NCBI GenBank assembly: GCA_024711025.1
Contig: JANJTP010000070.1
Span: 1 to 64,000, forward strand
Length of the DNA: 64,000 nt
Reading direction: 5' to 3'
DNA from: Solirubrobacteraceae bacterium
GTDB lineage: Bacteria; Actinomycetota; Thermoleophilia; Solirubrobacterales; Solirubrobacteraceae
Shown here: one piece after another, positions 27,693 through 36,755 of the stretch
How the letters are laid out: each line of letters opens with the position of its first letter
Numbering within the stretch: position 1 is the stretch's first letter
Position numbers and translations under genes: made by a program
Notes under the pieces: generated by a model
Database searches by the model: none
Told to the model about the DNA's origin: nothing
Seen by the model: only the letters and a program-made list of their open reading frames with translations

Positions 27693-29900
27693 GTGCGAGT
27701 CTCGGCCACCACGCTGTCGACGGCGCTCGCGGTCGTCGCGACGATCCTGCTGGCCATCGGCGGGCCGCTCCTCTATGTGCGCCAGGAGATCGTCGACCCG
27801 GACGCGTTCGCCGACCGCGTCGTCGCGACGCTGGACGACGACGCCGTCCGGACGGTCGTCTCACGCGAGATCGTCGCCGGGGTCATCGAGCGCGGCTCCG
27901 CGGACCTGGCGACCGCCCGGCCGCTGCTCGAGACGGCCGTCTCGGTCGCCGTCCGCGCGCCCCAGTTCGAGCGGGTCCTGCACCTGGCCGCGCGCTCCGC
28001 CAACCGCGTGCTGCTCGAGGGCGAGGACCGCGGGTTCGTCCTCGATCTCGCCGACGCGACGTCGCTGGTGCGCCCGGCCCTCGAGTCGGTCGCTCCCCCG
28101 CTCGCACGCCTGATCCCGAACAACATCTCGCCGCGGCTGCTGGAGCTGCGCCGCGAGGACTCGGTCGCCTCGGCGGTGCGGCTAGCCGGGCGCACGCGGC
28201 TGCTCGGCATCCTGCTGCCGGCGCTCGGCCTGCTGGCATTGGCCGCGAGCGTGTGGCTCGCGCCGAACCGGCGTGCGGCGATCGTGCGCGGAGCGATCGC
28301 CGTCGGCGCGGCGTGCGCGCTCGTCGTCGTCGCGCTGCGCCTCGGGCGCAGCGAGCTGCTCGCCGCGGTCCACGGCAACGACCTCATCAGCGCCGAGGAG
28401 GCGCGCGCCGCCGCCGCCGGCGTCTGGGACACGTTCGCCGGGGGCCTGCGGACGATCGCGCTCGTCACGGGGGCGGCGGCGTTCGCGGTCGCCGGGGCCG
28501 GCGCTTCGCGCGTGACGCCCGGCGGGGCCGACGACCGTCTGCGGCGACTGGCCCGCCCGCTGCTCGCTCGGCCGCGCTCCACCGCGCTGGAGCTGTCCAG
28601 GGCGCTCGCCGGCATCGCGCTGGGGGTCGCGCTGATCAGCGGCGTGCGATGGCTCGTCGAGACGCTGGCGCTCGTGATCGGAGCGGCGGTGCTGTTCGTC
28701 GCCGCGGACGAGCTCATCGAGGCCGTCGAGCCCCGCGTCCTCGCGCGGGACCGACCACACGGGCGCAGGGAGCGCCTGCGCGGCCTTGCGATCGCCGCGC
28801 TGGCGGCCGCCGTCCTCGGCGGCGCCGCGACGGCCGTGATAGTCCTGGCCTCTGCCGACCCCGCGACCGAGCGCTTCCAGCGGGCACTGGCGTCGAACGG
28901 CTGCAACGGCTCGCGCGAGCTGTGCGACCGCCGACTCAACGAGGTCGTCTTTCCCGGCACGCACAACTCGATGTCGGCGGCCGACAGCCCCGGCTGGGCC
29001 TTCTCGAACCAGACGCGGACGATCCCCCGCCAGCTTCGCGACGGAATCCGCCTCTTCCTGCTCGACACGCACTACGGGGTTCGCGATCCGGACGGGACGG
29101 TGCGCACCGACCTGGCAGCCGAGGGCACCGACCGCAACCGCCTGCGAAGCCTGCTGAACCCCCGGCAGCTGCGCCTTGCGAACCGCCTCGCCGGCCCGAT
29201 CGGACTCGGAAGCGTCGGCGGCGGAGAGCCGGAGCCCTATCTCTGTCACTCCGCCTGCGAGCTGGGGGCGACGCCGCTCGTGCCGGTGCTGCGCACGTAC
29301 CGCGAGTTCCTCGAGCGCAATCCCGGCGAGGTGCTGGTGCTGCTGCTCGAGCCGAGCATCACCCCACGCGACACCAAGCAGGCGTTCCGCGACGCGGGGC
29401 TGTTGCGCTACGCGGCGGCACTCGACCGTGGACGGCCCTTGCCGACCCTCGGACAGCTCGTGCGCGCCGGCCGGAGGGTCGTCGTCTTCAGCGAGCGCGA
29501 CGGCGGAGCGCTGCCCTGGTACCACGATGCGCAGGCGTTCATCCAGGACACCAGGCTCGGTGCGCGCGGTCCGGCGCAGCTCTCATGCGCGCGGCGCCGC
29601 GGACATCCGGAGTCGCCGATCCTGATGCTCAACGACTGGCTCGACGTCTTCCCGCCACCGGTCTCCGCCAACGGGCGGATCAACGGTGCAAAGGCGATCG
29701 TCGCGCGGGCGCGGCGCTGCGCCGAGCGCCGAGGGCTGTCGGTCGGGCTGATCGCCGTCGACCACTACGACCGCGGCGCCGACGGCGGCGTCGTCGCCGC
29801 GGCGCGGACGCTGAACGAGGAGCGCAGTGCCGGGGGCGCCGACGCGGTCCGCGCGCAGCAGGAACGGGCGGACGGCGGCGGAGCGGCGGGCGGGGGCTGA
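27693..29900 (+). CDS. Membrane protein with PI-PLC-like phosphodiesterase domain
   Basis: This 735-aa protein has an N-terminal transmembrane helix (about 8-30), an extracytoplasmic region of about 130 aa, and a cluster of further helices (near 165-185, 192-212, 245-270, 300-340 and 365-390). The C-terminal domain belongs to the PI-PLC-X-like fold: FPGTHNSM (His near residue 425), LFLLDTHYG, and VLVLLLEPS. Cysteines at ANGCNGSRELC-like and CHSACE positions suggest extracellular disulfides. GTG 27693 is inferred. Substrate unknown, probably a phospholipid or glycerophosphodiester. Confidence 0.82.
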   Translation: MRVSATTLSTALAVVATILLAIGGPLLYVRQEIVDPDAFADRVVATLDDDAVRTVVSREIVAGVIERGSADLATARPLLETAVSVAVRAPQFERVLHLAARSANRVLLEGEDRGFVLDLADATSLVRPALESVAPPLARLIPNNISPRLLELRREDSVASAVRLAGRTRLLGILLPALGLLALAASVWLAPNRRAAIVRGAIAVGAACALVVVALRLGRSELLAAVHGNDLISAEEARAAAAGVWDTFAGGLRTIALVTGAAAFAVAGAGASRVTPGGADDRLRRLARPLLARPRSTALELSRALAGIALGVALISGVRWLVETLALVIGAAVLFVAADELIEAVEPRVLARDRPHGRRERLRGLAIAALAAAVLGGAATAVIVLASADPATERFQRALASNGCNGSRELCDRRLNEVVFPGTHNSMSAADSPGWAFSNQTRTIPRQLRDGIRLFLLDTHYGVRDPDGTVRTDLAAEGTDRNRLRSLLNPRQLRLANRLAGPIGLGSVGGGEPEPYLCHSACELGATPLVPVLRTYREFLERNPGEVLVLLLEPSITPRDTKQAFRDAGLLRYAAALDRGRPLPTLGQLVRAGRRVVVFSERDGGALPWYHDAQAFIQDTRLGARGPAQLSCARRRGHPESPILMLNDWLDVFPPPVSANGRINGAKAIVARARRCAERRGLSVGLIAVDHYDRGADGGVVAAARTLNEERSAGGADAVRAQQERADGGGAAGGG

Positions 29901-29933
29901 GGCGGCGTCGCCCGCGCCCACGCCCCCCTGCGC

Positions 29934-30905
29934 TCATCGGCCGTCGTCGACGACGAGCGCACCGGGACGGTCGTAGGCCGGTTCGTCCGGCCTGTGCATC
30001 GCCACCCCGAAGGCGAACGGTCGGTGGCCGCGGTCCAACAGCGCGCGGTAGACCTCCCGGCGAGCGATGTTGACGCCGGCGAGCAGTCGCACGGCGCCGT
30101 GCGCCACGGCGTGGCGCTCGCACGCGTCGAGCAGCCGCTCGAGCCGGCGCTCGGCGTCGGGACCCGGCGCGGCGGCGGCGAGCTTCACGTAGCAGGCGCC
30201 GGGACCGGCCTCGGAGCCCGCGCCGACGTGGCAGATCGCAAAGCCGCCCAGGCCGCCGTCGTCCTCGATCAGGATCGTCGTCCCGAGCGCCTGCGCCTCG
30301 ACCGCGAGGATCTCACCGGTCGGGTCGAGCCCCGGCTGGATCGAGTCGGCCAGCCGCCGGCAGTCGTCGAGTGCGACCTGCCGCGCGGCCATCGGCAGCT
30401 CGGAGAGCGTGCTCCAAGGCGCACCGGCGCGACCGCCCTCGCCGGCCGGCGCCAGCGGCTTGGCGCTGAGCGCCGTGAGCTCGCGCGGCCAGAAGCCGTA
30501 GCGCTGGTAGAGATGGATGTTCTTCGCCTCGATCCTCGTGAAGAGCGCCGCATGGGTTGCGCCCCAGCGCTCGAGCATCGGCATCCGGATCTCCCAGAGC
30601 AGCCGTCCGATGCCCCGGTCCCAGTGGTCGGGGCGCACCGCCAGCGGGCCGAACGAGACGTAGCTGCCCCGCCGGGCGAGGAACGCGCAGCCGACGAGCT
30701 CGCCGGCACGGTGAGCTGCGAAGGCGCACGCGGGATCGGCGCGCCAGCGGGTGCGCACGAGCTCGGCCCCCTCGGCGAAGCGGGCCGGCTCCGGCAGCCC
30801 GAGCGCGGTGCCGAACGCCGCGCGAAGGAGCTCGTCGGCCGCGACGAGATCGCGCTCCGCAAGCGGCGTGAGCGCGACCTCGGAGTCGATCGCCGCGCCG
30901 GCCAT
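29934..30905 (-). CDS. GNAT-family acetyltransferase
   Basis: This 323-aa protein has an N-terminal GNAT domain with the acetyl-CoA-binding stretch GPLAVRPDHWDRGIGRLLWE, then IYQRYGF-like HLYQRYGFWP. A second, degenerate GNAT-like half follows (CYVKLAAAAPGPDAERRLER). ATG 30905 is 1 nt after the stop of the alpha/beta hydrolase gene, so they form an operon under the TetR gene. Substrate not assigned. Confidence 0.87.
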   Translation of the reverse strand: MAGAAIDSEVALTPLAERDLVAADELLRAAFGTALGLPEPARFAEGAELVRTRWRADPACAFAAHRAGELVGCAFLARRGSYVSFGPLAVRPDHWDRGIGRLLWEIRMPMLERWGATHAALFTRIEAKNIHLYQRYGFWPRELTALSAKPLAPAGEGGRAGAPWSTLSELPMAARQVALDDCRRLADSIQPGLDPTGEILAVEAQALGTTILIEDDGGLGGFAICHVGAGSEAGPGACYVKLAAAAPGPDAERRLERLLDACERHAVAHGAVRLLAGVNIARREVYRALLDRGHRPFAFGVAMHRPDEPAYDRPGALVVDDGR

Positions 30906-30906
30906 C

Positions 30907-31890
30907 TCACGGCTCCCGGGCGACGAGCTCCCGGATCAGCCGCGCGGTCTCCCCCGGCCGTTCGAGGAACGGGAAGTGACCGGTGCCGGGCAGCTCGACG
31001 AACCGTCCGTCGGGGATCCGCTCGACCGCCGCACGACCCGCCGCCGCCGGCGCCATGTCGTGCTGGCCCCAGACGACGAGCGTCGGCGGCCGCAGGCGAT
31101 CCAGCTCGTCCGCGAACGTGACCTCGTCGCGCATCCCGCGCAGCCCCGCGACGCGACGCAGCAGGACGGCCCACGTCGAGAGCGCCCCCGGGATCCGCAT
31201 GCCCGCGACCTGCATGTCGAAGTAGACGTCCGGGACCGTCTGCGGGTCGATGTGGAACATGTCGCGGTATTGCCTGCGGCGCGCCTTCGCGGTCGGCCGC
31301 GCGAGCCGTGCGACGAACAGGTCTGCCAGGCCGGGCACCCCGCACAGGACGCGCATCGCCGGCGCGATCCGGCGCGCCAGGCCGACCGGCATCCCGACGA
31401 GAGCGAGCGCTCGCACCCGCTCGGGCCGCTCGAAGGCGGTCGCAAGGGCGAAGAAGCCGCCCATCGAGCCGCCGGCGATCGTCGCCCGCTCGAGCCCCAG
31501 CGCGTCGAGCGCCGAGACGACGAAGTCGGCGGCGTGCCGGCGCAGATCGACGCGCCGGTAGTCGAACGGGTCGCTGAGCCCATATCCCGGCCTGTCGATG
31601 GCATAGAGGCGCATGTCGCCCTGGAGCTCGGCCATCAGCGGCGCCCAGTCGACGCCCTGTCCGTCGCCGCCGTGGAGGATCACGAGCGGCTCGCCGCGCC
31701 CCGCCTCGAGGACGTGCGCCTGCATCGCGGGCCGCTCGAGGCTCAGGCTCCTGGAGCGGGCCTCGACTCCGTAGTGACGCAGGAGTCGACCCTGCGCTTC
31801 GACGAACGCGGCGCGCGCGGCGTCTGCCGGCCGGGAGCCGCTCTCGCGCCTGCCGGGGCTGCCGTCGATCGCCGTCGCTGTGGTGCTCAT
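30907..31890 (-). CDS. Alpha/beta-fold hydrolase
   Basis: This 327-aa hydrolase has oxyanion motif LHGGDGQG, nucleophile elbow GGSMGG, acid VVWGQHD and catalytic His in GTGHFPFLERP. ATG 31890 has GGGGAG 6 nt upstream. It sits between a TetR regulator, whose stop precedes it closely, and a GNAT gene. The TetR protein probably controls all three. Substrate unknown. Confidence 0.92.
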   Translation of the reverse strand: MSTTATAIDGSPGRRESGSRPADAARAAFVEAQGRLLRHYGVEARSRSLSLERPAMQAHVLEAGRGEPLVILHGGDGQGVDWAPLMAELQGDMRLYAIDRPGYGLSDPFDYRRVDLRRHAADFVVSALDALGLERATIAGGSMGGFFALATAFERPERVRALALVGMPVGLARRIAPAMRVLCGVPGLADLFVARLARPTAKARRRQYRDMFHIDPQTVPDVYFDMQVAGMRIPGALSTWAVLLRRVAGLRGMRDEVTFADELDRLRPPTLVVWGQHDMAPAAAGRAAVERIPDGRFVELPGTGHFPFLERPGETARLIRELVAREP

Positions 31891-31907
31891 CACGCTCTCC
31901 CCTCTGA

Positions 31908-32714
31908 TCACTCGCTGTCGTCACCTGTCGCCGGCTGTCGGCCGCCCGACGAGTCGCCGCCCTGATCGCTCCCTGCGCCCGCGCCTGCCGCCAGGCCGCG
32001 TACGAGCAGGTCGATCAGATCCTGCCCGCGCCGCTCGAGGTCCGCGCCTCCCGACATCAGGCGCGAGAGCCGATCGGCGCCGACCATCGCGGCGAAGATC
32101 GCCTCGCCCGCCGCCCGTGCATCGACGTCGGCGCGCAGCAGGCCCTCCCGCTGACCGCGCCGGACGATCCCCGCGAAGCTCTCGATCGTCAGCTCCTGAT
32201 AGCGGGCGAAGTCGGAGTCCGGCCCGGCCTTTGCTCCCAGCTCCGATCCGAGCCGCAGGATGCAGCGAGCGGAGGGATCGTCGCCGTAGGCCCGGGTGCG
32301 CACGCGGATCAGCGCCCTCAGCTCGGCGATCGCGTCGGGCTCGTCCTCGACCTGCGCCATCACGCGCTCGATGAGCTGCGCCTGCTTGTGGCGGAAGGTC
32401 GCGAGCGCGAGCGCCTCCTTGGAGTCGAAGTGGAAGTAGAAGGCGCCCTTGGTGAGCCCGCTCGCGCGGATCAGCTCGTTGAGCGATGTGCCGGCGTAGC
32501 CGTCGCGGGCAAATGCTGCGGCCGCCACCTCGAGGATCTGCTCGCGCGTGCGCCGCGCCCGATCCTGCACGGGGGCGCGCGGGGCCGCGCGCCCGTCGGT
32601 CGCGTCGGCCGCGCTCGCTGCGGGGAGGCTCGCGGCGGGGGCCGCGGGCGCGACGGCGGAGTCGGCACGGGCGCCGGCGCCTCTCGCGGCTGTCGTGGTC
32701 TTGGGCGACCTCAC
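31908..32714 (-). CDS. TetR/AcrR-family repressor
   Basis: This 268-aa repressor has an unusual Ala-rich N-terminal extension of about 50 aa, then the TetR helix-turn-helix (ILEVAAAAFARDGYAGTSLN, LTKGAFYFHFDSKEALA) and a C-terminal ligand-binding domain. GTG 32714 lies 7 nt after its -10 box, predicting a leaderless mRNA. A palindromic operator between -10 and -35 indicates autoregulation and control of the downstream hydrolase and GNAT genes. Confidence 0.93.
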   Translation of the reverse strand: MRSPKTTTAARGAGARADSAVAPAAPAASLPAASAADATDGRAAPRAPVQDRARRTREQILEVAAAAFARDGYAGTSLNELIRASGLTKGAFYFHFDSKEALALATFRHKQAQLIERVMAQVEDEPDAIAELRALIRVRTRAYGDDPSARCILRLGSELGAKAGPDSDFARYQELTIESFAGIVRRGQREGLLRADVDARAAGEAIFAAMVGADRLSRLMSGGADLERRGQDLIDLLVRGLAAGAGAGSDQGGDSSGGRQPATGDDSE

Positions 32715-32721
32715 GCCGCTG

Positions 32722-32751
32722 AAGATACCGACCAGTCGGTTTCTTTGTCAA
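32722..32751 (-). promoter_or_regulatory. TetR operon promoter with operator
   Basis: On the minus strand, TTGACA (32746-32751) and TATCTT (32722-32727) are 18 nt apart, close to the housekeeping consensus. The palindrome ACCGAC-CA-GTCGGT (32727-32740) occupies the spacer. A repressor bound there would block RNA polymerase. The predicted transcript starts at or near the GTG codon. Confidence 0.75.
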
Positions 32752-32832
32752 GAGCGACTTCTCTCACCGTGACCCCCGACCCGTCCGGGCGCGCCGGCAC
32801 GACCCGCGCGGCGGCGCGCGGCCGGCGCACAA

Positions 32833-32881
32833 GATCTCAGCGTCGATCACTGAGATCCGTGCTACAGTTGCGCTTGCAACT
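32833..32881. promoter_or_regulatory. Two dyads in the lon promoter region
   Basis: GATCTCAG and CTGAGATC (32833-32840 and 32850-32857) are perfect 8-nt arms around 9 nt. AGTTGC and GCAACT (32866-32871 and 32876-32881) are perfect 6-nt arms around GCTT. They lie 25-75 bp before the lon start and could bind a stress regulator. They do not match the HspR HAIR consensus as written. Confidence 0.5.
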
Positions 32882-32905
32882 TTCCTTCGTCGCAAAGGTC
32901 CCACC

Positions 32906-35317
32906 GTGTCCGAGAGCCTGCTGTTGATCCCCCTCGACGACACCGTCGTCTTCCCCACGATGGACGTCACACTGCCCGTCGACGTCGGCGACGAGCAGCG
33001 CGTGCTGCTCGTGCCGCGCCACGACGGCGAGTACGCCAAGGTCGGCACGATCGCGCGCGTCGCCGATCGCGTGCGGCTTCCCGGCGGTGCGCACGGCGCC
33101 GTCCTCGAGGGAGTCGCCCGCGGCATCGCGGGCGCCGCGCACACCGACCCGTCGGGGCGGCTACGCGTCGAGGTGACCGAGTCGCCCGACGCCGACCCGG
33201 TCGACGGGCGCACCCGCGAGCTCGTCCGCGAGTACCGCGCCGCCGTCGAGGAGATCCTCGAGCTGCGCGGCGACGACGGGCGCGTCGCATCCTGGGTGCG
33301 GGCGATCGTCGAGCCCGGCGCTCTCGCCGACACGTCCGGCTACGCCCCGGACCTGACGTTCCAGCAGAAGGTCCGCCTGCTCGAGGAGACCGACGTCACC
33401 GAGCGGCTCTCGCTCGCGCTCGAGTTCCAGCGCGAGCGGCTCGCCGAGCTGCAGGTTCGCCGGCGGATCCGCGAAGACGTCGAGCAGGGCGCCGCCAAGC
33501 AGCAGCGCGAGTACGTGCTGCGCAAGCAGCTCGAGTCGATCCGTCGCGAGCTCGGCGAGGACGACGGCTCCGTCACCGACGACTACCGCACGCGGATCGC
33601 GCAGGCCGGCATGCCCGACGCCGTGCGCGAGCAGGCCGAGCGCGAGCTCGACCGGCTGGAGCGCATGGGCGAGGGTGGCTCCGGCGAGGGCCAGATGCTG
33701 CGCAACTACCTCGACTGGCTGCTGGCCGTGCCTTGGGCGAAGCGCTCCGAGGAGCGACTCGACCCGGTCCACACGCGCGAGGTGCTGGATGCCGACCACT
33801 GTGGGCTGGACGACGTCAAGGACCGGATCGTCGAGGACGTCGCGATCCGCGCGCTGCGACGCCGGCGGGCGGTCGCCGACGGAGACGCAGATCGGGCACC
33901 GCACGAGGGTCGAGCCGACGAGGCGGCGCCCGCGGCCGGCAGGGCCAACGGGGCGGACGAGCCCGAAGCCGGCGAGCGCGGGCGTCGCGCCCGCCGCGAG
34001 GCCGGCGCGATCCTGACGCTGATCGGCCCGCCCGGGACCGGCAAGACCTCGATCGGCGAATCGGTGGCGCGGGCGATGGGCCGCGAGTTCGTGCGCATGT
34101 CGCTCGGCGGCGTGCGTGACGAGGCGGAGATCCGCGGCCACCGCCGGACCTACATCGGCGCGCTCCCCGGCCGCCTGGTCCGTGCGCTCCGCGACGCCGG
34201 CACGATGAACCCGGTGATCCTCCTCGACGAGGTCGACAAGGTCGGCGCCGACTGGCGCGGGGACCCGTCGAGCGCGCTGCTCGAAGTCCTCGACCCGGCG
34301 CAGAACTCGACGTTCCGCGATCACTACCTCGACGTCGAGGTGGACCTGAGCGAGGTCGTCTTCATCGCCACCGCCAACCAGGCCGAGACGATCCCCGGAC
34401 CGCTGCTCGACCGCATGGAGGTCATCCGCTTCGACGGCTACACGATCGACGAGAAGGTCGCCATCGCGCGCGAGCACCTCTGGGCCCGCCAGCTCGAGCG
34501 CAATGCCCTCCGCCGCGACGAGGTGACGATCCCCGACGGCCTGATCCAGACGATCGTCACCGAGTACACGCGTGAGGCAGGAGTGCGCAACCTCGAGCGG
34601 GAGCTCGGGACGCTGCTGCGCAAGACGGCGACCCGAATCGCCTCCGGCAAGGCCCAGGCGCCGGTGGCGATCGACCTCGACGCGGTACGCGACGCGCTCG
34701 GGCGCCAGAAGGTCTGGTCCGAGGTCGCCGCGCGCACGGCCGTTCCCGGCGTCGCCACCGGCCTGGCGGTGACGGGAGCCGGCGGCGACGTGCTGTTCGT
34801 CGAGGCGAACTCGATGCCCGGCACGGGAGTGGGCTCGTTGACGCTCACCGGACAGCTGGGAGACGTCATGAAGGAGTCCGCGCGGATCGCGCTCACGTAT
34901 GTCCGAGCGCACGCCGACGAGCTCGGCGTGCCGGCCGGCGCCTTCGCGGACCGCGAGTTCCACCTGCACGTCCCTGCCGGTGCGATCCCCAAGGACGGCC
35001 CGAGCGCGGGCATCGCGATGACGACGGCGCTCGCCTCGCTGCTGACCGGCCGCGCCGTGCGCCACACCGTCGGGATGACCGGCGAGGTCACGCTCCAGGG
35101 CCGGGTGCTGCCGATCGGCGGCCTCAAGCAGAAGGTGCTCGCGGCGCACGCGGCCGGACTGGGTGACGTCATCCTGCCCGAGCGCAACCGCGGGGACCTC
35201 GACGACGTGCCCGAGGAGGTCCGCCGGCAGATGAGCTTCCACCCGGTGATGACCGTCGGCGAGGTGCTCGAGCTCGCGCTGGAGCCCGCGGCGGCGCAGC
35301 ACACCGCCCCCGCCTGA
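32906..35317 (+). CDS. lon: ATP-dependent Lon protease
   Basis: This 803-aa AAA+ Ser protease has an N-terminal LAN domain (LLLIPLDDTVVFPTM), a coiled-coil region (KQQREYVLRKQLESIRRELG), Walker A GPPGTGKTS, Walker B ILLDEVDK, catalytic Ser700 in KDGPSAG and Lys743 in GGLKQK. An Ala/Glu/Arg-rich insert of about 40 residues precedes Walker A. GTG 32906 is the start. A strong hairpin follows the gene. It degrades misfolded and regulatory proteins in the cytosol. Confidence 0.97.
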   Translation: MSESLLLIPLDDTVVFPTMDVTLPVDVGDEQRVLLVPRHDGEYAKVGTIARVADRVRLPGGAHGAVLEGVARGIAGAAHTDPSGRLRVEVTESPDADPVDGRTRELVREYRAAVEEILELRGDDGRVASWVRAIVEPGALADTSGYAPDLTFQQKVRLLEETDVTERLSLALEFQRERLAELQVRRRIREDVEQGAAKQQREYVLRKQLESIRRELGEDDGSVTDDYRTRIAQAGMPDAVREQAERELDRLERMGEGGSGEGQMLRNYLDWLLAVPWAKRSEERLDPVHTREVLDADHCGLDDVKDRIVEDVAIRALRRRRAVADGDADRAPHEGRADEAAPAAGRANGADEPEAGERGRRARREAGAILTLIGPPGTGKTSIGESVARAMGREFVRMSLGGVRDEAEIRGHRRTYIGALPGRLVRALRDAGTMNPVILLDEVDKVGADWRGDPSSALLEVLDPAQNSTFRDHYLDVEVDLSEVVFIATANQAETIPGPLLDRMEVIRFDGYTIDEKVAIAREHLWARQLERNALRRDEVTIPDGLIQTIVTEYTREAGVRNLERELGTLLRKTATRIASGKAQAPVAIDLDAVRDALGRQKVWSEVAARTAVPGVATGLAVTGAGGDVLFVEANSMPGTGVGSLTLTGQLGDVMKESARIALTYVRAHADELGVPAGAFADREFHLHVPAGAIPKDGPSAGIAMTTALASLLTGRAVRHTVGMTGEVTLQGRVLPIGGLKQKVLAAHAAGLGDVILPERNRGDLDDVPEEVRRQMSFHPVMTVGEVLELALEPAAAQHTAPA

Positions 35318-35321
35318 TCCA

Positions 35322-35358
35322 GATCGCACCATCGCGTCCGCGGCGCGATGGTGCGATC
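35322..35358 (+). terminator. Hairpin downstream of lon
   Basis: GATCGCACCATCGCG (35322-35336) pairs perfectly with CGCGATGGTGCGATC (35344-35358) around a 7-nt loop, 4 nt after the lon stop. There is no T-run, which is common for high-GC terminators. Confidence 0.7.
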
Positions 35359-35456
35359 CCGCACGATTCTGTCCGGAGCTAGCGGGATCGTTAGCGCGAG
35401 AGAGGTTGCGTGCAGCGGTCCGACCGCTGTTCGATGCCGACCACGGGGAGCGACCG

Positions 35457-35618
35457 ATGGATCGTCCGGTGATCTACGCCAGCAGCCTGACCCGCCGCCA
35501 AGCGCGATTGCGCCGCGTGCGTCGCCGCGGCATGCTGCTCGGCCCGCGGCTGGCGATGCTCGCGCTCGTCGCGTCGAGCTGCGGCTTCACGATCGCCGTG
35601 CTGGAACGCCTGACGTAG
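35457..35618 (+). CDS. Small single-helix membrane protein
   Basis: This 53-aa frame starts at ATG 35457 with GGGGAG 7 nt upstream. It is Arg-rich in the first half (SLTRRQARLRRVRRRG) and hydrophobic in the second (AMLALVASSCGFTIAVL), consistent with an inside-positive single membrane helix. No family recognised; reality rests on the ribosome site and composition. Confidence 0.5.
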   Translation: MDRPVIYASSLTRRQARLRRVRRRGMLLGPRLAMLALVASSCGFTIAVLERLT

Positions 35619-35641
35619 CCGCCCCCGGAGTGCGGCACCGC

Positions 35642-35720
35642 TCAGGCGACGCCGGCCGTCACGAAGCCCGCATCCGGACCGACCCCGCCTGCGAGCCCGC
35701 GCGTCAGGCGACGCCGGCCG
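35642..35720. repeat. Partial duplicate of the ctaA 3' end
   Basis: TCAGGCGACGCCGGCC at 35642-35657 is repeated at 35704-35719, where it encodes the ctaA stop and last codons. The duplicate lies 62 bp downstream of the gene end. Confidence 0.7.
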
Positions 35721-36705
35721 GCACGTCACGCACGGCCGGGCCCGCCGCTGACTGCGCGGCGAGGGAGTCCCGGCCCGGCTGCGTCGCCCGCGGCGGCGGC
35801 GAGCCCGCAGCGGTCCACGACCAGAGCACCGCGACCCACAGCAGGGTCGCGAGGCACACGTGCACCCAGACGAGCTCGGCCGGGAGCTGGGCCTGGTATT
35901 GCACCGCGCCGACCATCCCCTGCACGCCGAGCAGCGCGACGGTCGTCCCCAGAGCCCACAGAAGCGACCGGCCGGCGCCGCGCCACCACGCGAGCGCGAG
36001 CGCGACGATCGCGCAGAGCCCGAGCAGTGCGCCGACGACGGTGTGCCTGTCGACGGCCCAGCCGAGCGTGTCGCTGCCGTGGATGTAGAGGCGCTGGACC
36101 AGATCGCCGGTGCCGCGACCGCCCGCGTGCGGGCCGGCGGCGGTCGCCGCCGTGCCGATGAAGATCATCAGCGCCGCGAGCGGCGCCAGCAGGCGCACCG
36201 CCCACGTCGTCGGCCGGTCGGGCGATGCCGGCGCGATGGCGCCGTGCTCGTAGCCGGGCCGTGAGCGCCAGTAGAGCGCCCACGCGGCGACGAGGATCAA
36301 CATCGAGAGGATGAAGTGCCCCATGACGAATCCGGGTCGCAGCTCGTACTTCACGGTGAGCCCACCGAGCACTCCCTGCAGCACGACCCCGAGCGGCAGC
36401 AGCGCGCCGATCCGGCAGAGGTCCCGGCGGCGCGGCACGCGCAGGAAGGCGAAGGTGCCGGCAGCGATCGCGCCGATCCCGACCAGCGCCGAGAAGATCC
36501 TGTTGGAGAACTCGACCATCGCGTGCGTCTCGAGCTCGGCGACGATCGGCCCGTTGGGATAGCAGCGCGGCCAATCCGAGCAGCCCAGGCCAGAGCCCGT
36601 CAGCCGCACGGCGGCGCCGCTGAAGACGATCAGCGTCAGCAGCACGAGGGCCGCGATCACGACCTGGTGGTAGCGCCGGGGCGAGATGGTGAGGCGATCG
36701 CGCAT
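35704..36705 (-). CDS. ctaA: Heme A synthase (COX15/CtaA)
   Basis: This 333-aa membrane protein with about eight helices converts heme O to heme A for cytochrome aa3 oxidase. Signature elements are GSGLGCSDWPRCYP, ETHAMVEFSNRI, GHFILSM, the second-half GSDTLGWAVDRHTVVG, and the heme His in VWVHVCLATLLW. The C-terminal tail is Ala/Pro-rich. No ctaB or oxidase genes are adjacent. ATG 36705. Confidence 0.95.
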   Translation of the reverse strand: MRDRLTISPRRYHQVVIAALVLLTLIVFSGAAVRLTGSGLGCSDWPRCYPNGPIVAELETHAMVEFSNRIFSALVGIGAIAAGTFAFLRVPRRRDLCRIGALLPLGVVLQGVLGGLTVKYELRPGFVMGHFILSMLILVAAWALYWRSRPGYEHGAIAPASPDRPTTWAVRLLAPLAALMIFIGTAATAAGPHAGGRGTGDLVQRLYIHGSDTLGWAVDRHTVVGALLGLCAIVALALAWWRGAGRSLLWALGTTVALLGVQGMVGAVQYQAQLPAELVWVHVCLATLLWVAVLWSWTAAGSPPPRATQPGRDSLAAQSAAGPAVRDVPAGVA

Positions 36706-36755
36706 CTCCGGCAGAGGATGGCGGATTCGCGCTCGGCGAGCGCGACCGACGAGCG

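Noticed and set aside
32833-32857. HspR HAIR element before lon
   Set aside because: The dyad GATCTCAG-N9-CTGAGATC does not match CTTGAGT-N7-ACTCAAG.
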